From NCBI GenBank assembly GCA_963811585.1, contig CAWERR010000008.1, forward strand, positions 186,001 through 250,000: 64,000 bases of DNA. The letters run 5' to 3'. The translations under genes were made by a program, and so were the position numbers. The notes beneath the pieces were generated by a model that was not told where the DNA came from, searched no databases, and saw only the letters and a list, made by a program, of their open reading frames with translations. The stretch comes from JACDHG01 sp963811585. Its GTDB lineage: Bacteria > Actinomycetota > Actinomycetes > Propionibacteriales > Nocardioidaceae. Below are positions 20,092 to 28,655 of the stretch, in pieces; positions within the stretch are counted from its first letter, which is position 1, and every line of letters starts with the position of its first letter.

Positions 20092-21095
20092 CAGAGACTC
20101 CTCGCTCGCGCCAAGCTGGTCGGCGAGGTCGTACAGCGCGCCGAGGTCGATCCCGTCGCGCAGAAGGGGGCAGCTCGCACGACGGGCGCCACGATGCCGG
20201 ACGAGCCGTGTGCGTTGGCGCGGCCTCGAGTCGCTGCCGCTCCGCGTGCTCCCGTCCGACCTCGACGAGCCGCCGACGACCGCCGGCGTCTGCATTGACA
20301 CCCGGCCTCCTTGAGCGCCGCGGCGATCTCGCGCCGCGTCGAGCGTCTGCGGCCGCCGCGCTGTCGATGAGGTCCGGCCGGGAGCTTCGGACCGCGGACG
20401 AGGTTGACGATGCACGACGCCGAGCGGAAGCCCGATGCAGGCAAGCTCGTCGATGCGCGTCGAGGGTCTCCTGGACCGGCATCTCCTCGAGCGAGGTGAC
20501 GACGTGGACCCGGGTCACGGCTGACGCAGCAGCGCATGATCGAGTGGCCTGCTTGCGGATCGGGCCGACCTTGGCGATCCCGGCGACCTCGGTGTTGACG
20601 TTGAGGAAGCGGCCGATCCGGCCGGTGGGTGGCGCGTCGAGGACCACGGCGTCGTACACGTCGGTCTGGCCCGCGCTCCTCGGAGCGCCGCGTCGGTGCC
20701 TCGTAGACCTTGCCGGTCAGCAGCACGTCGCGGACACCGGGCGCGACCGTGGTGGCGAAGTCGATCACGCCGAAGCGGTCGAGCGCTTTGCCGGCCCGGC
20801 CGAGCCGGTAGAACATGTCGAGGTACTCCATCAACGCGGCCTCGGAGTCGATCGCCAGCGCGAAGACCTCGCCGCCGTCGGGGCCGACGGCGATCCGGCG
20901 CTCGGCGTACGGCAGCGGTGCGACGTCGAACAGCGACGCGATCCCTTGGCGGCCCTCGACCTCGCAGAGCAGTACCTTCTTGCCCCCGGCGGCCAGGGCG
21001 AGCGCCAGCGCGGCGGCGACGGTGGTCTTGCCGGTGCCGCCCTTGCCGGTGACGACGTGCAGGCGAACTGCTTCGCGTTGGCGGGCGTCGGACAT
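20091..21095 (-). CDS. ArsA/GET3-like ATPase, first of pair
   Basis: Starts MSDARQREAVRLHVV, then a P-loop in TGKGGTGKTTVAAALALALA. Next come VLLCEVEGRQGIASLF, ALIDSEAALMEYLDMF-like and FGVIDFATTVAPGVRDVLL. After breaks near 20670, 20560 and 20460 it continues VVLDAPPTGRIGRFLNVNTE (switch II, DAPPTGR), HVVTSLEEMPVQETLDA and LGALYDLADQLGA. It corresponds to Rv3679. The stop overlaps the second gene's ATG, so both subunits are co-translated. The promoter should lie in the repeat-bearing gap 21100-21510. Confidence 0.84.
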   Translation of the reverse strand: MSDARQREAVRLHVVTGKGGTGKTTVAAALALALAAGGKKVLLCEVEGRQGIASLFDVAPLPYAERRIAVGPDGGEVFALAIDSEAALMEYLDMFYRLGRAGKALDRFGVIDFATTVAPGVRDVLLTGKVYEAPTRRSEERGPDRRVRRRGPRRATHRPDRPLPQRQHRGRRDRQGRPDPQAGHSIMRCCVSRDPGPRRHLARGDAGPGDPRRASTSLPASGFRSASCIVNLVRGPKLPAGPHRQRGGRRRSTRREIAAALKEAGCQCRRRRSSAARRGRTGARGAAATRGRANAHGSSGIVAPVVRAAPFCATGSTSARCTTSPTSLARARSL

Positions 21096-21163
21096 CACCT
21101 GTCGAGCCTACCCAGCACCCCCGATGGGCAGCCCTGTCCGTGCTCGGCCAGCCCTGTCGTTGG

Positions 21164-21199
21164 TCGAGCTTGTCGAGACCCGGGATCTCGACAAGCTCG
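21164..21199. repeat. Palindromic repeat, copy A
   Basis: TCGAGCTTGTCGAGA and TCTCGACAAGCTCGA form a perfect 15-bp inverted repeat around CCCGGGA. Related copies occur at 21371-21405, 35389-35413 and 46448-46470. It lies at the left border of the 22-bp tandem array, in the gap between the ATPase operon and scoA. It looks like a REP-type dispersed palindrome. Confidence 0.75.
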
Positions 21200-21214
21200 A
21201 TCATCGGAGAAACT

Positions 21215-21367
21215 GTGCCGACTGGTCACGTATGCCGTGCCGAGTGGTCACGTATGCCGGTCGAGTGGTCACGTATGCCGTGCCGAGTGGTCACGTATGC
21301 CGGGTCGAGTGGTCACGTTTGCCGGGTCGAGTGGTCAGGTTTGCCGGGTCGAGTGGTCACGTGTGCC
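21215..21367. repeat. Tandem array, seven 22-bp units
   Basis: Seven head-to-tail copies of a 22-bp unit (153 bases; one copy is 21 bp). Every copy carries GTGGTCA or CTGGTCA followed by CGTATGCC, CGTTTGCC, GGTTTGCC or CGTGTGCC. The array is bounded on each side by the palindromic repeat. It occupies the divergent gap between the ATPase operon (start 21095) and scoA (start 21513). The period is close to two helical turns, so a bound protein would face the same side of the DNA at each unit. There are no unique spacers, so it is not CRISPR. Confidence 0.9.
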
Positions 21368-21370
21368 GTT

Positions 21371-21405
21371 GGTCGAGACCCGGGATCTCGACAAGCTCGA
21401 TCACC
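21371..21405. repeat. Palindromic repeat, copy B
   Basis: GGTCGAGACCCGGGATCTCG followed by ACAAGCTCGATCACCGG. It is the same as copy A with a shortened left arm, and it closes the right side of the tandem array. Confidence 0.7.
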
Positions 21406-21512
21406 GGAAGGACTTCCTCATGTGATGCAGTAGGTTGCGAACGGTCCATGACCACGCGTGCGCCCAGACGGGCACGCGCCTGGACCGGCAGTTCGAGGCG
21501 AGGGAGTGAGTC

Positions 21513-22297
21513 GTGGACAAGGTCGTCGGAGAGTGCGGCGGAGGCGGTCGCCGACATCGGCAACGGTCGTCGCTGGCGGTCGGAGGGTTCGGGCTGTGCG
21601 GCATCCCGAGCGTGCTGATCCAGGCGTTGCTCGACGCGGGGGTGACCGACCTCGAGGCGGTCTCCAACAACTGCGGCGTCGACGACTGGGGTCTGGGGTT
21701 GCTGCTGCGCGACAAGCGGATCCGGCGGATGGTGTCGTCGTACGTCGGGGAGAACAAGGAGTTCGAGCGCCAGTACCTGCACGGCGAGCTCGAGGTCGAG
21801 CTGACGCCACAGGGCACGCTGGCCGAGCGGCTGCGCGCCGGTGGTGCAGGCATCCCGGCGTTCTACACCGCGACTGGCGTCGGCACCCAGGTCGCCGACG
21901 GCGGGCTGCCCTGGCGGTACGACGATGCGGGCAATGTCGTCACGGCGAGCCCGGCGAAGGAGACCCGCGAGTTCGACACCGCCGAGGGGCCGAAGGGGTT
22001 CGTGCTGGAGCGGGCGCATCATCACCGACTTCGGGCTGGTCCGGGCCTGGCGCGGCGACCGTCACGGCAACCTGGTCTTCCGTGACTCCGCCCGCAACTT
22101 CAACCCACTCTGCGCGATGGCCGGACGCATCACGATCGCCGAGGTCGAGGAGCTCGTCGAGCCCGGCGAGCTCGACGCCAACGACGTACACCTGCCGGGT
22201 GTCTACGTGCAGCGGGTCGCTGCCGTTGACACCAGAGCAGGCGGCCGAGAAACGGATCGAGAAGCGCACGGTGCGCGCGCGGGAGGGGCAGAGCTGA
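21513..22297 (+). CDS. scoA: 3-oxoacid CoA-transferase subunit A
   Basis: Alpha subunit of succinyl-CoA:3-ketoacid CoA-transferase, which moves CoA from succinyl-CoA to acetoacetate. GTG start (VDKVV); the next piece ESAAEAVADIGNG is shifted by a base and then the main frame resumes. Landmarks: SSLAVGGFGLCGIPSVLI (the G-G-F-G-L-C-G-I-P signature), AVSNNCGVDDWGLGLLL, YVGENKEFERQYLHGELEVE, LTPQGTLAERLRAGGAGIPA and, near the end, LTPEQAAEKRIEKRTVR. Breaks lie near 21530, 21568, 22013 and 22220. The TGA overlaps the scoB ATG by one base. Confidence 0.9.
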
Positions 22298-22926
22298 TGG
22301 CCTGGACACGCGAGCAGATGGCGGCGCGGGCCGCATCCGAGCTGGAGGACGGCGCCTACGTCAACCTCGGGATCGGGCTGCCGACGTTGGTCCCCAACTA
22401 CGTGCCCGACGACATCGAGATCGTGCTCCAGTCGGAGAACGGCATCCTCGGCGTCGGCGCCTATCCTCTGGACGGCGAGGAGGACCCCGACCTGATCAAC
22501 GCCGGCAAGGAGACCGTGACGTTGCGGCCGGGAGCTTCATTCTTCGACTCGGCGACGTCGTTCGGGATGATCCGCGGCGGCAAGATCGACGCGGCCATTC
22601 TCGGCGCCATGCAGGTCTCCGCCGCAGGTGACATCGCCAACTGGATGATCCCTGGGAAGATGGTCAAGGGCATGGGCGGCGCGATGGATCTCGTCCACGG
22701 CGCCAAGCGCGTGATCGTGTTGATGGAGCACGTCGCACGTGACGGCTCTTACAAGATCGTCAACGAGTGCTCCCTTCCCTACACGGGACTCGGCGTGGTG
22801 CAACGCATCATCACCGACCTCGGCGTCATCGACGTGACTGACGACGGGCTGCAGCTGGTGGAGGTGGCGCCCGACGTCACGGAGGACGAGATTCGGCAGA
22901 AGACGGAGCCTCTCGTCCGCTCCTGA
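22297..22926 (+). CDS. scoB: 3-oxoacid CoA-transferase subunit B
   Basis: Beta subunit carrying the catalytic glutamate in VLQSENGILGVG, which forms the enzyme-CoA thioester. 209 residues, unbroken. Other signatures: LEDGAYVNLGIGLPTLVPNY, FFDSATSFGMIRGGKIDAAI, GAMQVSAAGDIANWMIPGKM, VKGMGGAMDLVHGAKRVIV and ECSLPYTGLGVVQRIITDL. Start ATG 22297 in TGATG coupling with scoA. Together the subunits allow ketone-body or acetoacetate use. Confidence 0.95.
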   Translation: MAWTREQMAARAASELEDGAYVNLGIGLPTLVPNYVPDDIEIVLQSENGILGVGAYPLDGEEDPDLINAGKETVTLRPGASFFDSATSFGMIRGGKIDAAILGAMQVSAAGDIANWMIPGKMVKGMGGAMDLVHGAKRVIVLMEHVARDGSYKIVNECSLPYTGLGVVQRIITDLGVIDVTDDGLQLVEVAPDVTEDEIRQKTEPLVRS

Positions 22927-23039
22927 CTGCAGTCGCCGTCGCTGATCCGGCCGCCGCGCGCCGTCATACTCCCTTCGGGCTTTCTGTAACAAAGGTCTCT
23001 CTCGTGACGTCTACTGGGTAAGGACAATCGAGAGAGGAC

Positions 23040-23537
23040 GTGATCGTGACGCGCGACAGCACGCACCTCCCGTTCACGGACTTCGCCACGGTGATCACAC
23101 CGCGGCTGTTCAGGACCGCCCTGCTCATGTGTGGGGACTGGCACCTGGCAGAGGACCTCGTCCAAACCACCCTCGGCAAGTTGTACGTCGGCTGGGCCAA
23201 GGTCGAGCGCGCCAACGTACCGGAGGCGTATGCCCGCGGCACATTGACGAAGACGTTCCTCTCCCACCAGCGCATCCGGCGCAATGCCGAGCTTCCCAGC
23301 GTCGACCTGGGCGACGACCGGGCCGGCCCGATGATCCCGGACCGCCTGGAGCTCTTCGAAGCCCTCCGCACCCTCTCCGCGCTCGACCGCGCTGTCATCG
23401 TCCTCCGCTACTGGGAGGACCGCACGGTCGGTGAAACGGCCACCGCGGTTGGTCTCAGCGAGGGCGCGGTCCGCACGCGTGCCTCGCGTTCGCTCGCCCG
23501 GCTCCGGGTCGAGCTGTCCGAGACGGCCGCATCATGA
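23040..23537 (+). CDS. SigE-family ECF RNA polymerase sigma factor
   Basis: 165 residues. Region 2 is LFRTALLMCGDWHLAEDLVQ followed by TTLGKLYVGWAKV. Region 4 is LSALDRAVIVLRYWEDRTVG and GLSEGAVRTRASRSLARLR, an HTH with the usual ALDR...VLRY signature of the actinobacterial SigE-like group. GTG start at 23040; GTG 23046 is possible, and the upstream GAGAGGACG serves as ribosome site. The stop overlaps the next frame's first ATG (ATGA), linking it to the membrane protein downstream, a likely regulator. Confidence 0.9.
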   Translation: MIVTRDSTHLPFTDFATVITPRLFRTALLMCGDWHLAEDLVQTTLGKLYVGWAKVERANVPEAYARGTLTKTFLSHQRIRRNAELPSVDLGDDRAGPMIPDRLELFEALRTLSALDRAVIVLRYWEDRTVGETATAVGLSEGAVRTRASRSLARLRVELSETAAS

Positions 23538-23572
23538 CTCGCCAGCCGCCGTTCGACGGGAAGGAAGGGCCG

Positions 23573-24541
23573 ATGGACCTCAACGAGGCACAGCTCAAGG
23601 AGCGTCTGGACACGGCCGTCTCCGATGTGTCACCTGACGTGTTCGCTCTCGTCACTGCGGGCACCTCCGCCGGTCGTGGATTTCAGCGCCGCCGGAGGAT
23701 CCAGCAGGGCCTGACGGCCGTGGCCGCATCCGCTCTCGCCGTGGGCGCCATCGCGTACGTCGGAAACGGCCACCTGTTCGGATCCAACGCCACCCCTCCG
23801 GCCGACGGTGGCCCGACGAGTGTCGAGCAGCTCGTTGACGCCACCCCGCGTGGCATGGCCGCTGCCGTCATGGCGCACATCGACGAGGGCACTCTTGTCG
23901 GCGCCGCAGGAGACCACCGCTCTTCCGACACCGTGAACGAGATCTCGGTCGAGCTCGGCTATCGGATCGGTGAGCAGGACGTGGAGATCCGAGCCGTCAC
24001 CAGCGACAATCTCGAGGAGTGGTTGACAGATGCTGACTCCTGCCCGCTTGAGCCGGAAGTGGTGTGGTGTGACGATTCAGCCTTGGTTGATGGGACTCCC
24101 GCCATCCAGGTGCTGATGAAGTTGTCCGACGGCCAGGACACGACGCAGTCGGACCCTCCCTCCACCGAGCCTCCTGTGTCCGTCTATTCAGCCGTGACTG
24201 CCGTCAAGCGTGAAGGACAGATCGTCGTGGCAATGGAGATGGTCAGGCTGGACGTCGATGCGACGTACACCGTTGCCGATCTGCCGATCAGCATGGAGAC
24301 GCTCCTTGCGATCGCCACGGATCCCACCGTCGGCTTCTCGACCACCGAGGAGTTCAACGAGCAGGGCGAGCAGATCGCGGACTTCGGGAACGGCGGGGGG
24401 AGCAGCGGCTCCAGCTCCGGCTCCGGCTCTGCCTCTCCGCCGTCGGTGGAACTCGGGGACCCCGAGAAGGCCCCGGCCTTGCCTCCGGCCAACGGCCAGG
24501 AGCCCGGCCAGGCCGAGTCCAGCGCCAACTCGAGCCCGTAA
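23573..24541 (+). CDS. Membrane protein, putative sigma-factor partner
   Basis: 322 residues. The ATG 23573 (MDLNEAQLKERLDTA) has a good GAAGGAAGG site; an in-frame ATG at 23534 overlaps the sigma stop. Residues 1-40 are cytoplasmic and basic near RRRRR. A single transmembrane segment follows (GLTAVAASALAVGAIAYVG), then a large extracytoplasmic domain with two cysteines (CPLEPEVVWC) and a Gly/Ser-rich low-complexity run (GGGSSGSSSGSGS) near the end. The topology and operon position fit an anti-sigma or sensor partner, but no ZAS zinc motif (HxxxCxxC) is visible. Confidence 0.7.
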   Translation: MDLNEAQLKERLDTAVSDVSPDVFALVTAGTSAGRGFQRRRRIQQGLTAVAASALAVGAIAYVGNGHLFGSNATPPADGGPTSVEQLVDATPRGMAAAVMAHIDEGTLVGAAGDHRSSDTVNEISVELGYRIGEQDVEIRAVTSDNLEEWLTDADSCPLEPEVVWCDDSALVDGTPAIQVLMKLSDGQDTTQSDPPSTEPPVSVYSAVTAVKREGQIVVAMEMVRLDVDATYTVADLPISMETLLAIATDPTVGFSTTEEFNEQGEQIADFGNGGGSSGSSSGSGSASPPSVELGDPEKAPALPPANGQEPGQAESSANSSP

Positions 24542-24560
24542 GTCAACGCCGCACCCCAGT

Positions 24561-24602
24561 TGTCAGAACGTCACCGGGCTAGAGCCGGGTGACGTTCTGA
24601 CA
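24561..24602. terminator. Long near-perfect hairpin between convergent genes
   Basis: TGTCAGAACGTCACC on the left pairs with GGTGACGTTCTGACA on the right, around a small G/C-rich centre (GGGCTAGAGCCGG). The stem is 15 bp or more. It lies between the convergent sigma-operon membrane protein (ends 24541) and the hydrolase (ends 24613). It lacks a U-tract but could terminate transcription from both sides. Confidence 0.75.
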
Positions 24603-24612
24603 AGTCGGTTGG

Positions 24613-25416
24613 TCAGCTGCGGAGGGCGGGCAAGACATGGTCGCGGAACGCCGCCGACAGCGGGTCGATCAGGGCGAAGTGCTCGACCCCGGGTAGCTCG
24701 ACGTAGGTGATGGCGGGGTGGTCCTTGGCCACCTGGCGGCTCAGCATGACGGGCACCTGCGCGTCGTCCGCGCCGTGCACGATCGTCACTGGTGCGTCGC
24801 CGGTGAGCTGGCCCCATGGGTCCGCGTCGGCATACGCCTCAGGTACGTCGTCCGGGCCGCCACCCAAGAGAGCCGCAACGGCGTCCCCGTCGAGACGTTC
24901 GTGGGCAGCCGCGACCAGGCTGGCGACGGGCGCGAGGGCTACGACATGGCGTACGACGCTCAGGCCGGCTCGCAGCCCTGCCCACAGCGCGAGATGGCCG
25001 CCCGCCGAGTGACCGGCCAGCACGCACGGCGCGGTGACCTCAATCCGGCCTGGCGCCGCCCCGTCGATGAGGCCAGGGATGGCCGCGACGGCGGCCTCGA
25101 CGTCGTTGCCGGTGTCGGGCCAGCTGCCAGACCCTGACTCACTACCTCTGCCGCCGCTGCCGGTGCGGCAGTACTCGGGAGTGGCCACGACGAAGCCGTC
25201 CCGCGCCAGCCATCCGGCCAGCGGCCGGAGGTGAGTGCGGTCGAACTCCTGGCGCCAGAAGCCCCCGTGGACGAGCACCAGAAGCGGGGCCGGCGACTCT
25301 GGGACCCCGAGCGCTGGTGGGAGGAACACGTCGACCAGCCCGTCGGCGTGGTCGGCATACCGCAGCACAATGTCCGGGGACTCGGCCGGTCGACTCAGCA
25401 CCTCTCGGTGATCCAC
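24613..25416 (-). CDS. Alpha/beta hydrolase (esterase-like)
   Basis: 267 residues, intact. It has the oxyanion motif VLVHGGFWRQEFDRTH, the nucleophile elbow LAGHSAGGHLALWAG, the acid in VHGADDAQVPVMLS and the catalytic His in PGVEHFALID. HGGxW-type enzymes of this size act on small esters or formamides (kynurenine formamidase-like); the substrate is unknown. GTG or ATG start at 25416 with a preceding GGTGATC context. Monocistronic by layout, divergent from the DUF4177 gene. Confidence 0.85.
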   Translation of the reverse strand: MDHREVLSRPAESPDIVLRYADHADGLVDVFLPPALGVPESPAPLLVLVHGGFWRQEFDRTHLRPLAGWLARDGFVVATPEYCRTGSGGRGSESGSGSWPDTGNDVEAAVAAIPGLIDGAAPGRIEVTAPCVLAGHSAGGHLALWAGLRAGLSVVRHVVALAPVASLVAAAHERLDGDAVAALLGGGPDDVPEAYADADPWGQLTGDAPVTIVHGADDAQVPVMLSRQVAKDHPAITYVELPGVEHFALIDPLSAAFRDHVLPALRS

Positions 25417-25518
25417 GCCGCGACGCTACCCTCCCAACGCGAACGGTCGACCGCGCCGTGGTGGCGCCAGCCCCAGTCGGCCGATTCCGAACGGGGCGGT
25501 GGGCGTTAGAGTCGCGGC

Positions 25519-25677
25519 ATGACGAAGTGGGAATACATCACCGTGCCCGTGCTCGTGCACGCGACCAAGCAGATCCTCGACAACATGGGTGAGGACGGCT
25601 GGGAGCTGGTCCAGGTCATCCCCGGCATGAACCCGGAGAGCCTGGTCGCGTACTTCAAGCGCGCGAAGGTGTCCTGA
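25519..25677 (+). CDS. DUF4177 small protein
   Basis: 52 residues: MTKWEYITVPVLVHATKQIL, then MGEDGWELVQVIPG and VAYFKRAKVS. The W-E-Y start and G-(x)-G-W-E-L-V motif are diagnostic of DUF4177. It occupies the Rv3678A position of M. tuberculosis, directly before the RidA gene, whose ATG starts two bases after this stop. Function unknown. Confidence 0.88.
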   Translation: MTKWEYITVPVLVHATKQILDNMGEDGWELVQVIPGMNPESLVAYFKRAKVS

Positions 25678-25678
25678 G

Positions 25679-26140
25679 ATGCCGACGCCCGAGAGCGGCT
25701 GCGCCGAGCTGGGGCTGTCCGTCCCCGAGGTGGCCAAGCCGGTGGCGGCCTACGTGCCCGGCGTGCGGACCGGCAACTACGTCTACACCTCCGGTCAGCT
25801 GCCGATGCGTGACGGCCAGCTGATCATCACCGGCAAGGTCGGCGGCGAGGTCAGCGGTCGAGCAGGCCTACGAGTGCGCGCAGCAGTGCGCGCTCAACGG
25901 CCTCGCCGCGGTCGAGCTCGTCGTCGGCGACCTGTCCCGCGTCGTGCGGGTGGTCAAGGTGGTCGGCTTCGTCGCCAGCACCCCCGACTTCACCGGCCAG
26001 CCCGGTGTCGTCAACGGCGCGAGCGAGCTGATCGGCAAGGTGTTCGGCGACGCCGGTCAGCACGCCGGTCGGCCGTCGGCGTACCTGTGCTTCCGCTCGA
26101 TGCCCCCGTCGAGGTCGAGATGGTCGTCGAGGTCTCCTAG
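25679..26140 (+). CDS. RidA/YjgF-family protein
   Basis: Family members hydrolyse reactive enamine/imine intermediates. Start MPTPESGCAELGLSVPEVAK; PVAAYVPGVRTGNYVYTSGQ, LPMRDGQLIITGKVG, after a break near 25855 ECAQQCALNGLAAVELVVGD, VVRVVKVVGFVASTPDFTGQ and ASELIGKVFGDAGQHA, ending VEVEMVVEVS. A second break lies near 26070. It corresponds to Rv3678c. It is a homologue of the RidA-like subgroup (Rid2-7); deaminase activity is not assured. Confidence 0.87.
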   Translation: MPTPESGCAELGLSVPEVAKPVAAYVPGVRTGNYVYTSGQLPMRDGQLIITGKVGGEVSGRAGLRVRAAVRAQRPRRGRARRRRPVPRRAGGQGGRLRRQHPRLHRPARCRQRRERADRQGVRRRRSARRSAVGVPVLPLDAPVEVEMVVEVS

Positions 26141-26179
26141 TGCCCCTCGCGCGCGGGGCATCCGTGGCGGTCGCTAGGC

Positions 26180-27017
26180 GTGGACGCGACCCGACGGCTG
26201 CCGCCGGAGCTGGTGGAGCATGCGAAGCGTTCCTGTCGGCGGCGCGACGCCGGTGACGCCGCGGGGTGCGGCGACCGTCGTGCTGCGTGCGCGATCAGCC
26301 TGCGGGCGCTGAGGTCTACCTGCTGCGCCGGCACCTGGCGATGGCCTTCGCCGCAGGGATGTACGCCTTCCCCGGCGGCACGGTCGACCCGCGCGACTCC
26401 GACGCCGCCGTCGGCTGGGCCGGGCCCACGGCCGCGGAGTGGGCGTGGCGGCTGCAGTGTGACGAAGCGAGGCGCGAGCGCTGGTGTGCGCGGCGGTGCG
26501 CGAGACGTTCGAGGAGTCGGGCGTCTTGCTGGCGGGGATGACGGCCGACTCGTCGTGGCCGACACGACCGGCGACGACTGGGAGCGTGACCGCGCGGCGC
26601 TGGTCGACCGCAGTCTGTCGTTCGCCGACTTCCTCGATCGCCGTGGGCTCGTGCTCCGCACCGACCTGCTTGCGCGCCTGGGCGCACTGGATCACGCCGG
26701 AGTTCGAGCCGCGTCGCTACGACACCCGCTTCTTCCTCGCCGTGCTGCCGGCCGGCCAGCGGACCCGGGACGTGTCCGGGGAGGCTGACCGGGTGGCCTG
26801 GATGCGGCCGCCGATGCGACGGCCGGCGTCGATGGCGGGTCGATGGCGATGCTGCCGCCGACGTACGTCACGGTGGCCGAGCTGCGCGCGGTACTGCCTC
26901 GACGGACGGCAGATGCTGGCCGCAGCGCCGATGCGCGACGATCCGACGGTGATGCCCGGGGTGGAGATCGTCGACGGCGAAGGGTTTCTGACGGTCGACC
27001 CTGGTGTGCTGCCGTGA
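26180..27017 (+). CDS. NUDIX hydrolase
   Basis: ATG or GTG start followed by DATRRLPPELVEHAK. The Nudix region is YLLRRHLAMAFAAGMYAFPG, GGTVDPRDSDAAVG, then VCAAVRETFEESGVLLAGM (REx2EExG box). FEPRRYDTRFFLAVLPAGQR and the tail GVEIVDGEGFLTVDPGVLP complete it. Frame breaks lie near 26235, 26255, 26290, 26480, 26545, 26670 and 26810-26900. Its TGA overlaps the GTG of the metallo-beta-lactamase gene (GTGA), so the two are co-translated. Substrate unknown; this longer subgroup often acts on CoA derivatives. Confidence 0.83.
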
Positions 27018-27846
27018 GTCGACGCGACTGGCGGCGCCGACAGCCGACGGAGCAGACGTCGTGGGCGGAGGTCGTTCGGCAGCCATGCCCGCTGCGTGCT
27101 GGCGCCGAACGCCGGACCGATGACGCTCGACGGCACGAACACGTGGGTCCTGCGGGCCGTCGACGAGCGGCCGCGAGCATCGTGATCGACCCGGGCCGCT
27201 ACGACGCACGGGCACCTCGCGCGGTCGCGGCGGTCGCGGGCGACGTCGCGGCCGTGCTGCTGACCCACGGCCACCTCGACCACAGCGAGGGTGCGCGCGC
27301 CTTCGCCGAGACGGGTCGGATGCGGGGTGCGGGCGCTCGACCCGGCGTTCGTGTACGGCGACGAGGGGCTGCACGACGGTGACGTGGTCGAGGTCGGCGG
27401 CCTCGAGGTCCGGGTGGTCGGCACGCCGGGCCACACCAGCGACTCGCTGAGCTTCGTGCTGCCGGCCGACGGCGCGGTGCTGACCGGCGACACCGTGCTC
27501 GGCCGCGGCACGACGGTGGTGGCTCATCCCGACGGCGCGCTCGGCGCCTACCTCGGGTCGCTGCGTCGGCTGCGCGACCTGGCCGAGGCGCGCGAGGTCG
27601 ACGTGATCTGGCCGGGACACGGCCCGGTGCTCGACGATGCGCTGCCGGTCGCTCGACTACTACCTGGGGCATCGCGCCGAGCGGCTCGACCAGGTGCGCG
27701 AGGCGGTGGCGGCCGGCGCGGTCGAGCCGATGGACGTCGTACGCACGGTGTACGCCGACGTCGACGAGCGGCTGTGGCCGGCGGCCGAGCTGAGCGTCCG
27801 CGCCCAGCTCGACTACCTGGGCCTGCCTGAGCTCGCCCGCCTAGCC
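27014..27846 (+). CDS. MBL-fold metallohydrolase (Rv3677-like)
   Basis: GTG start overlapping the NUDIX stop. Landmarks are MTLDGTNTWVLRAVDE, IVIDPGRYDARAP, the metal site VLLTHGHLDHSEGARAF, VVGTPGHTSDSLSFVLPA (third His), VLTGDTVLGRGTTVV (bridging Asp), VDVIWPGHGPVLDD (last His) and a C-terminal LACTB2-like helical part with LGHRAERLDQVREAV and LRAQLDYLGLP-like. LACTB2-type proteins are endoribonucleases or thioesterase-like. Frame breaks lie near 27085, 27170, 27330 and 27650. The exact stop is unclear; TAG at 27842-27844 is likely once the frame is restored. Confidence 0.83.
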
Positions 27847-27853
27847 CGGGTCG

Positions 27854-28515
27854 TCAGGCGTCGTACGACTGCTCCGGTGATTCAGGTCGATGACCGTGGT
27901 GGCCGTCGGGACCGAACTTCTCGACGTGCATGAGGTAATGCCGCTCGGCCGCTGTCGTGAGCAGATCGCGTCGTGGATCGGCACGCCGACGCGCGGCGAC
28001 ACGGCCGTGCAGGAAGTCGAGCGTCTCGCTCATCCGGCACCAGGGCGCGTTGAGCGGAAGGCCGAGGACGTCGATGCCCTCCGGCGTCTCGTCGTAGGAG
28101 TCGCCGGGGTGGAAGAGCGTGCGGTCGTCGGCCTCGCGAACGACGAAGCCGACGTTGCCGACGGGCGGGACGCCGGTCGTGGTTGACGCGCGTGCGTGCC
28201 GCCGACGCCGCGGATCGGTCAGGTCGCCGACGGTCGGCTGCGGTCGCCGGCCGCGAACGGCGGCGACGCGCGTCGACCTCGTCGCGCGGCCGCGGTCTCG
28301 GGCTCGACGAGCAGGCGTGCCTGCGGGTTGGCCTCGACGAGTCAGCGGAAGCGCGCGCCGGGTCGAAGTGGTCGGGGTGCTGGTGGGTGACGAGGACGGC
28401 GTCCAGGTCGCGTCAGTTCCTCGAAGCCGGCTGAGTAGGTGCCCGGGTCGATCAGGACTCGGCCGCCGTCGGACTCGATCAGGAGGCAGGCATGGCCGAG
28501 GTGGGTGATCCGCAT
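27854..28515 (-). CDS. MBL-fold metal-dependent hydrolase (UlaG-like)
   Basis: ATG at 28515: MRITHLGHACLLIESDGGRV, LIDPGTYSAGFEEL, then the metal site LDAVLVTHQHPDHFDP after a break near 28405. LVEANPQARLLVEPET follows, then VGNVGFVVREADDRTLFHPG and DSYDETPEGIDVLGLPLNAP. It ends with EKFGPDGHHGHRPESPEQSY. Convergent with the previous gene, only a few bases apart. The T-H-x-H-x-D-H motif, LFHPGDS and overall size match the UlaG/YtkL-type superfamily. Several breaks between 28195 and 28410 scramble the middle. Confidence 0.8.
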
Positions 28516-28588
28516 GCCGACCGACGTTAGCGCACGTCGAGCGGCGCTCAGTCCGCCGAGGCCAGACTGACCTCCGCCATACTAGGCA

Positions 28589-28640
28589 GGGTCTGCCTCG
28601 GTCAACGAGCCAGTGCGGCTCGGCGAACCGAGGCAGACCC
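28589..28640 (-). terminator. Stem-loop downstream of crp
   Basis: GGGTCTGCCTCGGT pairs with ACCGAGGCAGACCC, a perfect 14-bp stem; the roughly 24-base loop itself contains GAGCC/GGCTC. It starts about 15 bases past the crp stop and lies between crp and the next minus-strand gene, as expected for a terminator. Confidence 0.75.
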
Positions 28641-28655
28641 AAGCCGGCAACGGGG

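Noticed and set aside
18881..21095. Arsenic resistance operon.
   Set aside because: Only the ATPase pair is ArsA-like. No arsB, arsC, arsD or arsR gene is nearby, and the place matches the Rv3679/Rv3680 pair of general function.
21215..21367. CRISPR array.
   Set aside because: The units are directly contiguous with no unique spacers, and no cas genes are present.
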